Shown here piece after piece: positions 56,220 to 64,000 of a DNA stretch of 64,000 nucleotides. The stretch spans positions 352,804,942 through 352,868,941 of the forward strand of contig CM019063.1 of assembly GCA_009667805.1 (NCBI GenBank). The letters are read 5' to 3'. The stretch is from Leptobrachium leishanense (Eukaryota > Chordata > Amphibia > Anura > Megophryidae). A program made the position numbers and the translations under genes. Position 1 is the stretch's first letter. Every line of letters starts with the position of its first letter. Below the pieces are notes generated by a model. It searched no databases. It was not told where the DNA came from and was given only the letters and a program-made list of their open reading frames with translations.

Positions 56220-59200
56220 ATGGGCAATGTGCCGTCCATGCAAGGGAAGGAAAGCGAGGCTTCCCACAGTCAGACGGCTGCGCAGCACTTGAAATCTAGT
56301 TTTGGGGCGAAGGCCATGAAACCCCTTAAAGAATGGCATAGATGGTCCAAGGGTACCGCTTGGAGTATCCCTCTGGAGGGGACGTTTGATGCCTGGAGAT
56401 GGGAGAAATTCATAACTGAGTTTAAACCCAGACTCTGGACGGCAAAGACTTTAGATGTAGCACAGCTGTGGCTTCAGAAGTCTATTATGGTAAACCGGCA
56501 GGGTATACAGAAGGCGGTTTCAGTCCGGAAGAACCGCATTATGCACACCTGGCCAGAGGGGATAGCCGCGATTGGTGATCCAATGCTGGAAGCGGAAGAG
56601 GCTCTTTCTGGGCTAACTCTGCTAAGGCAGGCTGAATCCACCAACACTGGATCTGTTGTAGTTTCATCTGATGCTTCTGCCATCACCAATGTAACAACCT
56701 CTACTCTGCTCTCTCCAGCTACCATACCTCTTGCTCCCACAACTCCACCTAACCCTCTCTATCCGTCTCCCTCGGCCACATCTGGGGCGTTTCCTCCTCC
56801 AATTACAGTTAATTACGAATCATTTCCAACTGGGGATCTGCAGATGCTATGTGAGTCTAAGGGAATTGGGACCAGACTAAAGAACCGTGGGAATTGCATA
56901 GCTGCGCTAAGAGCTTTTGATTCAGCCGTGCCTACCATCTACTCTTCATTGGATGGCTTGCAGACAGGGATGGTCATGGGAAAGGTAGGACACAGCAGTC
57001 CAATGAAGCTACAGCCTCCAAGGTATACACCTGGTCCCACTTGTGTCTCTGAACCTGGTACTTATCCAGTCCGGGTGCAACAATACGAGGGTGCTCCCAA
57101 TCAGTAGTGTATTTAGGTTTTGTGCTGCCCTAGGCCTGACTAAACTCGTGCACCCCTAAATTTAATTTGACACACCCCTTCCTGTCAAGGGCACACCTCT
57201 TCCTGGTTAATCCCCACCCTTCCTCTTTAAGCTCCACCTTTTCCTCTTAGAGCTCCGCCTTTTCCTCTCTTTATATTAAAAGTGGACACCAAGTGCCTAC
57301 TTCTATATTTTGTTTACCATTTCAAATGTATCTATTGAGATAAAGAAAATTATGAAATGTTTAAATTCAAGCATTTTTACAAAGAACAGCCACGCATGTC
57401 AAGTATACTGGATCACAGCCGCTCTAATTGGTTGAACAATAATCCACAGAAACGTGCACTGCATATGAAGTGTATCACAGAGCTGCACAGCAATAAAACC
57501 CACAGAAATGGGCACTGTGGTATGAGCATATCAGAGCTGCACAGCAATAAAACCCACAGAAATGTGCAGTGTGTATGAGCATATCACAGAACTGCACAGC
57601 ATAAAACTCACAGTAATGTGCAGTGTGTATGAGCGTATCCCAGAGCTCCAGGGCATAAAACTCACAAGTAATATGCAGTGTGTATCACAGAATCCACAGC
57701 AATAAAACTCCCAGCAATGCAATGTTGGTGTGTATGAGTGCATCAGAATCCACTGCAGTAAAACTCCCAGCAAACCGAGTGTATTGAGCACACAGCAATT
57801 ATGCTGTGGAGCCATCTTGTCAGCAGTGGGGTGACACTGCCAGAGGGTGCACTGTAGCTTTGATTCCCTTCCCGGTGGGTGTTCAGTCCAGAATAGAGTC
57901 TGTGTTAACGAAAGGGCGGGCAGCTGCCGCGTGCGTTTCACGTGGTTCAGCCAGTCATGTGGTACTGAGACTCAGAGAAATGGCAGTGAAATGCCCTGAT
58001 GTTCGGTGGTTTCAATCAGCAGGTTTATTCAGACGAACCCCATAGGTTTCAATGTTAAAAATATTCCGTTTTTATGCAATATCTAACAAATCATTTATTA
58101 TTTTAATCTGCAGTAAAAAGTCTTTTAAAAAAAAATTGGCAAAATCCCCCCCCCCTTTTTTTAATAGCAGTTTTTCTTTTTTCTGTAACAGAACTTTTTA
58201 TTATCAATCATAGGATCTTATATGTAAATTCCAGACGTTTTCGTTCAGTAGTTCTTTTGAAAACAGCAGGCCACGGGTTTGCGGTGGCAGCATACAGCGG
58301 CCGACTCCATGCACTTTGGGGACCCTGCGGTGAATGGTGAATTCACTGCAGGGTGGGGAAATTTTATTCTCCTAAGTGCAGGGAACTACAGACACCAAAA
58401 CATTGGCGTCATTTCGGTGCTCTGTGAGTAATCCATTTAGTGGTGAGGTTTTTTGCTGCCCCCTGGAAAGTGAAATTGAAAGTGTAAATTAGTGAAATCT
58501 CAATGTATCCTCCCTGGTAAAATACTTTGCAAAGGTAAAAAAAAAAAAAAAAAAAAAAAAATTTTTTTTTTTTTTTAGGGGTGGGGCCACCCAGTGCGGG
58601 CCGCCGCCCCCTGGAAAGTGCCGCCCTAGGCCTGGGCCTAGTTGGCCTAGGCCAAAATACACCAGTGCTCCCAATGCCGACGGTGAAAGGACGTTAGGGG
58701 AGAGGGTGGTATGGCATGTCCCTTTTGCTTCCTCGGAAATCAGAACCATCCTAGCCGAACTGCCTGACTATAGAACGAATCCACGAGGGTTCGCGAGAAT
58801 GTTTTGTCAAAATCAATTTAGTTACGGCATGAGCGGAACGGACTGTGCCCAAGTTCTGAGGGCAAAAGTAGGAGAGGAGCCAGCAGGGGTTATAATTTCC
58901 CCTTGCAACATTGTCACTCACGGACAGGCCACTTCCGGAGGTAAGGAATTCTGTGTTGCCCTGCTAGCCAAACTTCCAGAGATGTATGGTGCCTCCTCTA
59001 CCACGGATGTGATGAAACTCTGTCAAAATCCTGGGAGGAATGCGTTTGTTTCTGGCGTCGCCTGAAGCGGCATTAGATGCAGATATGGAAGTTGGTCCTG
59101 ATGTGCAATCGACGGAGGTAAGTTAACCGCTATTCACCTCCTACTAAGAGCCAAATTCTTAGAAGGCATCCATACGAAAATTCGAGACCGGTTATTGTTA

Positions 59201-59516
59201 GCCAGACCCGAATTTAGTGAAATGACAATACCTGCCATTCTATCCACTCTCTCCGCTATAGAGAGAGAGGTGGATAGGAAGAAACAGGATAAAACATCCA
59301 AAGTCCTTGTGTCACAAGCCCCCGATGCAGAACAAACGTACCAAGATCGTGGGATAAAGACACAACGCTGGAAAACCAGGACTTGTCACATCTGCAAAAA
59401 GGAGGACATTTAAAGCGTGACTGTCCTAACAGACCCAAGGGTAAGTGGCAGTTCATTCCAGACGATCCAACGACTCCGGTCGTGGGGATGGCCAGCCAGG
59501 GCTATGATTCTTCATA
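56220..59516 (+). pseudogene. gag: ERV2 gag, split by a hAT element
   Basis: It starts MGNVPSMQ at 56220 (myristoylation signal). Residues 1-130 form the matrix-like part, then a Ser/Thr/Pro-rich stretch with PNPLYPS. A SAP-like segment follows (TGDLQMLCESKG...LKNRGNCIAALRAF, about 56830-56920). The frame is interrupted at 57102 by a hAT element and resumes at 58676 with capsid-like sequence (EIRTILAELPDY, NPRGFARMF). A frameshift near 59060 and another in the zinc knuckle (CHICKK then GHLKRDC, 59386-59425, one G short) break the rest. The start is chosen for the MGN motif and length. Confidence 0.85.
57102..58667. mobile_element. hAT-type non-autonomous element in ERV2 gag
   Basis: 1,566 bp between 8-bp duplications CTCCCAAT (57094-57101 and 58668-58675). 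The ends are inverted repeats: CAGTAGTGTATTTAGG and, reversed, CACTGGTGTATTTTGG. Inside are about five imperfect units of roughly 60 bases (57460-57780, with CACAGCAATAAAAC... wording) and a long A/T homopolymer (58537-58576). No transposase remains. Confidence 0.88.
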
Positions 59517-59898
59517 GCACATTGGCAAACCGGTGTCAGGCCATATAAACCTGTTTATCGAGGAATTAAAATATCCCCTCCCTTGCCTCATTGACACCGG
59601 TGCAGCCTGAACTGTTCTGAGATCCAGAGATCTCAGAGGCAAGGTTCCCCTCTCTGGGGAGACTATACCCACTGTGGGTCTCACAGGTCAGACAGTGTCT
59701 CTACAGACCACCAAACCACTCCATTGTAGACTAGGGCAGCACACGGAAGCCATCAGGTCTGTACTGGTATCGGATGATGTTCCCATTAATTTGTTGGGAG
59801 CGGATATTTTATCAGAAATACAGGCGATTATTGAGTACACTCCAGCTGGCATTGTGGTAAGTAGCGCACTATTAGAAGAACGATATGTGCTATGTTAG
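59517..59898 (+). pseudogene. pro: ERV2 protease
   Basis: Active site CLIDTGAA followed by TGA (about 59608-59610), then TVLRSRDL in the same frame, and the C-terminal block INLLGADIL at about 59789. One stop codon interrupts an otherwise recognisable retropepsin. Confidence 0.82.
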
Positions 59899-60726
59899 CA
59901 TTACCATATCTAACGGAACCAACCTGTTTTCTGGAGTTGGATGTACTGGCAGAGGTAAATTCCAAAATTTGGGCCTTCTTCCCATGCCGCCAACTACAGT
60001 AAACATCAAGCCAGGGAGCGTTTTACCCCGATTACCACAATATCCCTTGAGTGTGGCTCAAATGGACAGCCTTAAGATCCAAGTGGACCGATATCTACAG
60101 ATAGGGGTCCTCTCGCCAACCAAATCACCCTGCAACACCCCACTATTCCCAGTGGCCAAAAGGTCGTCCAAAGGCCAGGAAACAACATACCGGCTAGTGC
60201 ATGATCTGAGAGCTGTAAACAAGATCATTATTAGTGATGCTCCTCTGGTCCCTAACCCCCACACCTTGCAGGCCTCTGTACCACCAAATGCAAAGTTTTT
60301 TACTGTCATTGATTTAACCAATGTTTTTTCCCCGGCACCACTGGACCCCCCAGTGCCAGTACCTTTTGCTTTTACATTCCAGGGTCAACAACTAACATGG
60401 ACACGTCTCCCACAGGGGTCGGTGACTGGTCCCTCGGAATACAGTTGCAAGCTGAAGATCATGTTAGATTAGTGGGCCCCAATCCAGGGGTGGTACTGCT
60501 GCAGTGTGTGGATGACTTGCTACTTTGCTGTCCCACACGGGAGGTTTGTTATCGGCATACTGTATCATTGCTTAACAATCTGGCGCCCACAGGTAATAAG
60601 GCTAACAAAGAGAAAGTACAGTTTTGCAAGGAAAAGGTTATATTTTTAAGACATTGCATCTCTCAGGGTACCCGGCCTTTAACCACCCAGAGAGTAAAGA
60701 TATTAAGTGGCTCTAACACCCACTAA
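59899..60726 (+). pseudogene. pol: ERV2 reverse transcriptase (truncated)
   Basis: RT blocks: LPRLPQYPLS, IGVLSPTKSPCNTPLFPVAK, YRLVHDLRAVNK, FTVIDLTNVF (motif A), TRLPQGS, then after a frameshift near 60460 VLLQCVDDLLL (motif C, with Cys in place of the usual Tyr). The frame ends at 60726. Beyond it a short connection-like TILNPASILPV (about 60750) is followed by a deletion that removes RNase H and most of integrase. Confidence 0.88.
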
Positions 60727-60910
60727 ACTGACCCGAAGACGATGCACCATTTTGAACCCAGCGTCTATTCTTCCTGTTATGAAGGAGGAAGAGAAGGGGG
60801 GAGATAATGGTGTGAAAAACGAAAATTTTCCAACTTTTACTAACCATTCTAACCTCAACTTCTAATCAATTTTCCAACCTAGTAGGGAAACACTTTGAGG
60901 ACCATCATGA

Positions 60911-61171
60911 TTGCTTTTCCTTGATGAGCTCCAAAAAGTCCACCGGGTCCAGGAGTCTCTCCCGGACCCAAACTCAATAACTAGTGTTCATTCTGTTCAA
61001 CCAGGTGATTGGGTCGTGCTAAAGAAACATCCGAGGACGGGACTAGAGACGAGATATCTTGGTCCATTCCAGGTGCAGCTGACGACGCCAACCTCTCTGA
61101 AGCTCAAAGGACGAGACAACTGGGTCCACGCCAGTCACTGCAAGAAGCTGCTCAACTACATCAAAGAATGA
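60911..61171 (+). pseudogene. pol: ERV2 integrase, C-terminal domain
   Basis: The frame reads VQPGDWVVLKKH, GLETRYLGPFQVQLTTPTSL and WVHASHCKKL, the C-terminal SH3-like domain of a gamma-type integrase (GPFQV as in the GPY/F module). It ends with TGA at 61169-61171. The zinc finger and catalytic core are deleted. Confidence 0.85.
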
Positions 61172-61183
61172 GAAGTGTCATTT

Positions 61184-63111
61184 TTGTTTACTTGTTTAGC
61201 TTAATTTTTTTAGCGAGGGAAACGATGAAAAACATCCCAATCTTTTATTTAAAATGCACCTCCAGCTAGCTAAGGCAGCAAACGGGACCAATTGCTGGGT
61301 GTGCTCGAACCCCCCCCCCTAGCCATTATACTCCAGCAATGGCAGCCGTTCATGCTATATACAATGTTCACATTGGCATGAAGAAGTACAAGAAATTAGC
61401 CAAGACCACCCAGAGACATTTGTCGATAGAATTTAACGATACATTCCTAGAGGGTAACATCAGTTATAGTTTTAATATTAGCTCAGGCTCTTGCGCCTCG
61501 CTTGCCAATCCTGTATGGGTGTCTGGGCAATTAGGTGGCCCACAGGTATGCTTCAACATCAGCTTCGGTGACAGATTTGTGGGATCCTCCAGTTGTAATA
61601 AAGGTATAACAATCAACCTTACTAATGAAACGCCCGATATCTTTAGTAACACCCATAGAACAGATTACAGTATATCTGCTGGAAAGAAGGATGCGATGTT
61701 CAGACAGCGGGGGGGGATCCCCCAGTCTATTCAGTTATTACTGAGTGCCCGAGACCGGCAGAGAAACTCCTCATGTGCTGTTCTGACAGGCCCATATTAT
61801 TTCCTGTACGGTTCCGCCGCTTATAAGGTAATTCCCCCTAATACAAGAGGTTCATGTGCTTTAGTGAAGCTTGTTCCGGCATCTTACGTTGCAGCCGATC
61901 GAGAGGATCTGATGGTGCGTAGGAAGGCCAAGATGTCCGGGAGAGCTCGTAGGGAACTATTCTCTAGCCACGATCAGGCTTGGGCATGGTTCCCCGCGTG
62001 GACTGGATGGGGAATAGAGCTTATGAAGCGATTGAACAATTTCTCCTCTATTGTAGACGAGATGTTCAATGAAACCGTAGAAGCTGTCAGGGAGATCACC
62101 CAGGAACAACGACAAATAAAGACTATGGTATTGCAGGAAAAGATGGCTCTTGATTATCTTTTAGCGTCCAAGGGGGGTTTCTGTGAATTCATAGGTGAGG
62201 ACTGTTGCACCTGGATAACGGACACCAATGACATGGTCAAAGCACACATGGATAAGGTTAGTACTGTGTGCAGTACTGGAGACCATATCTCCAGAAGGAT
62301 ATAGACATCTTAGAGAGAGTTCAGAGAAGGGCTACTAAAATGGTGTACGGCTTGAAGGACAAATGTTACCAGGAAAGGCTTAATGATCTTAACATGTACA
62401 GCTTGGAAAAAAGACGAGACAGAGGAGATATGATAGAAACATTTAAATACGTAAAGGGAATCCACAAGGTAGAGGAAGGGAGTATATTTAAAAGGAAACA
62501 AAGTAGCAAAACAAGAGGACATAGTCTTAGATTAGAGGGGCAAAGGTTTAAAAGTAACATCAGAAAGCATTATTTTACTGAGAGGGTGGTGGATACATGG
62601 AACAGTCTTCCAGTTGAAGTGGTAGAGGCCAAAACAGTAATTGAATTTAAGCAAACATGGGATAGGCATAAGGCTATCCTAAACAAAAGATAAAGCCAGG
62701 TAAAGTATCCATGTAATTGGGCAGACTAGATGGGCCGAAAGGTTCTTATCTGCCGACATTTTTCTATGTTTCTATGTTAGCGCCCTGCAAGGCAGAGCCA
62801 GAGCTATAGCTAGTGAGGGTTGGAATCCTTTTGAAGGTTTGGGAAGCTTCGGGGATTTCTTGTTTTCCATTGGATCCTGGCTAAAGGAAATGGGAGTATA
62901 TATACTTATGGTGTTTCTGTTTCTATTCCTTCTATTTGCCGGAGTGAAATGTTCCTGTTGTCTAATCGACCGAGTTACCAAAGCCAGAGTAGATGACTAC
63001 GTTTTCGTTGCCGAGATGAGACGCCCTGAAGACCAACCCATGGACCGGACACAGAGGATTTCAGACCGACCAACGATCGACGCAACCCACCACCTCATGT
63101 CCTCCCTCTGA
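61184..63111 (+). pseudogene. env: ERV2 env, split by a CR1 fragment
   Basis: A hydrophobic leader (FVYLFSLIFL) lies near 61190. CWVC is at about 61284-61295, then a run of ten Cs (61309-61318) shifts the frame. The surface subunit continues from 61339 with many N-glycosylation sites. A furin-type site RARR is followed by the Trp-rich WFPAWTGWG, a coiled coil and CEFIGEDCC (CX6CC). At 62262 a CR1 fragment interrupts; the frame resumes at 62781 with LQGRARAI, GWNPF, a membrane helix (about 62895-62960) and a tail ending at 63111. It is the same env family as ERV1. Confidence 0.88.
62262..62780 (+). mobile_element. CR1/L2-type LINE 3' fragment in ERV2 env
   Basis: It encodes the end of the LINE ORF2 (62268-62693: ERVQRRATKMVYGL, LEKRRDRGDM, VVDTWNSLP) and the 3' end with ACTAGATGGGCCGAAAGG and TTTCTATG tail repeats. 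The flanking GTTAG (62257-62261 and 62776-62780) is a short duplication, and env resumes in frame after it. It is 5'-truncated, as is usual for LINE copies. Confidence 0.9.
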
Positions 63112-63129
63112 GTCACCTCCCCTAAAGCA

Positions 63130-63315
63130 GATTCTACGTGTCAAGTTCCACGTGTCAAGATTGGTTTTAGACTTGCTTTATGATCCACGTGTCAAGATTT
63201 GTTTTAAGATTTGGCAAAAAAATCGGCGTGTCAAGATTTGTTTTAAGATTTGCCAAAAAAATCGGCGTGTCAAGCTTTGTTTTAAGACTTGCGTTAAGAT
63301 TCTACGTGTCAAGAT
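63130..63315 (+). repeat. ~39-bp tandem repeats before the ERV2 polypurine tract
   Basis: Five imperfect units start with CGTGTCAAG; the middle two continue ATTTGTTTTAAGATTTG(G/C) and CAAAAAAATCGG. They lie between the env stop and the purine tract, where a retroviral export element would be possible; no function is shown. Confidence 0.85.
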
Positions 63316-63423
63316 GGACTTTGTTGTTTTCTGGCTTTTTGCATTCAGGACTTTCCATATACAAGAGGAACTTTTTCCTTTCCAAGGAAGATCGAGATTC
63401 ATCGAGGGACACTGGGGAGCAAA

Positions 63424-63440
63424 TGGAAAAGAGGAGGGAC
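63424..63440 (+). promoter_or_regulatory. ERV2 polypurine tract
   Basis: GGAAAAGAGGAGGGAC directly precedes the 3' LTR start TGTCGTGG. Confidence 0.75.
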
Positions 63441-64000
63441 TGTCGTGGAAATTTTATTATGTGGACATTATATTCTAGGATGTGCGTGTTTTATAAGTTG
63501 TCATCTGTCTCCCTGTGTTGGATTTGAATGTGGTTTTAAATCCAAACCAGCGGCAAAACCGTCAGTATGAAAACCTTCTTTTGGGTTTAGAGGCATACCT
63601 GCTTTTAAGAAATTTAAGCCTTGTCTGGGCACTCGTACCGTGCACAGACAATAACTGAAGGTCTCCGCAGATATGTCAATGACCCATAGGAACGAGTAGA
63701 TTGATCTTCACTCAGATACTGATCACTCTGAGCAGTATCTGAATGGGGTCCATATTGACAAGTGACGGGGATGGTCAGACAAACATGGCTGACGGGGACC
63801 ATGGAGATGACTCAGGGATGAGTCATCTCCAGGAGGCCGGTCGGTCATTCTAGTCGACTCCCCTGTCCTTTTGATATGTAAACGTAATTACTGGGCAACC
63901 TGGTTTTCTGTTGTACAGCCAGGGGGCTACTGGGCGTTGTGCTATTTGTCTAATAAATTAAACTGACCAGGAGCCACAGGGGCACTGGGCCAGAGGATTT
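63441..64000 (+). repeat. ERV2 3' LTR (cut by window end)
   Basis: It starts TGTCGTGG after a purine tract and is collinear with the 5' LTR; AATAAA is at 63952-63957. It is not interrupted by a PLE, which proves PLE2 entered the 5' LTR after provirus integration. Confidence 0.9.

Larger units (their letters stand above)
47244..64000 (+). mobile_element. ERV2, second gamma-type provirus, heavily interrupted
   Basis: Order: 5' LTR (47244-47696, continued at 54061-~54356), leader, gag, protease, RT, deletion, integrase C-terminus, env, polypurine tract, 3' LTR (from 63441, running off the window). It is split by PLE2 in the 5' LTR, a hAT element in gag and a CR1 fragment in env. Its env is related to that of ERV1 (shared PAWTGWG and GWNP blocks), but gag is different. 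The two LTRs show several differences and small indels, so it is older than ERV1. RNase H and most of integrase are missing. Confidence 0.9.

Overview
The window looks like intergenic, transposon-packed DNA from a vertebrate, most probably an amphibian. The evidence is the mix of elements: Penelope-like elements (PLEs) with GIY-YIG endonucleases, CR1/L2-type LINEs with an SGNH-esterase ORF1, an L1-type LINE, hAT, Tc1/mariner and Myb/SANT (Harbinger-like) sequences, and gammaretrovirus-like proviruses. I see no operons, ribosome binding sites or bacterial genes, and no convincing resident single-copy host gene. Species assignment is inference.

Layout. 1-8471: a GC-rich ~20-bp minisatellite with larger duplicated blocks. 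8472-14333: PLE1 (+), with a 137-bp inverted arm, direct terminal repeats, ORF1, a frameshifted RT/GIY-YIG ORF2 and a hammerhead ribozyme. 14334-~23230: a CR1/L2-like LINE (-), split by a complete but degenerate L1-like LINE (14741-21086, 15-bp target duplication, itself carrying a 238-bp insert) and by a 620-bp fold-back insert. 23983-33752: provirus ERV1 (-), whose 680-bp LTRs differ at only two positions, inserted with a 4-bp duplication beside or inside a hAT element whose transposase remnant lies at 33886-36093. 36271-41300: degenerate Myb/SANT-like exons, a hAT MITE and a cluster of phase-matched repeated exons, all on the minus strand. 41515-47243: a 33-bp satellite split by PLE3 (-), which contains a Tc1 element. 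47244-64000: provirus ERV2 (+), its 5' LTR split by a nearly intact PLE2 (-), its gag split by a hAT element and its env split by a CR1 3' fragment.

The most unusual content is in ERV1. Its pol reading path runs from RNase H into about 580 bp of intronless OGFr-type (opioid growth factor receptor) sequence and then directly into the C-terminal part of integrase. The integrase zinc finger and the first two catalytic aspartates are missing. This looks like a captured host cDNA inside a young provirus. Second in interest are the hammerhead motifs in two PLEs (and a decayed third), and PLE2, whose overlapping ORF1 and 781-aa ORF2 are both open.

Most coding regions are broken. Several breaks fall at homopolymer runs, so part of the damage could be sequence error.
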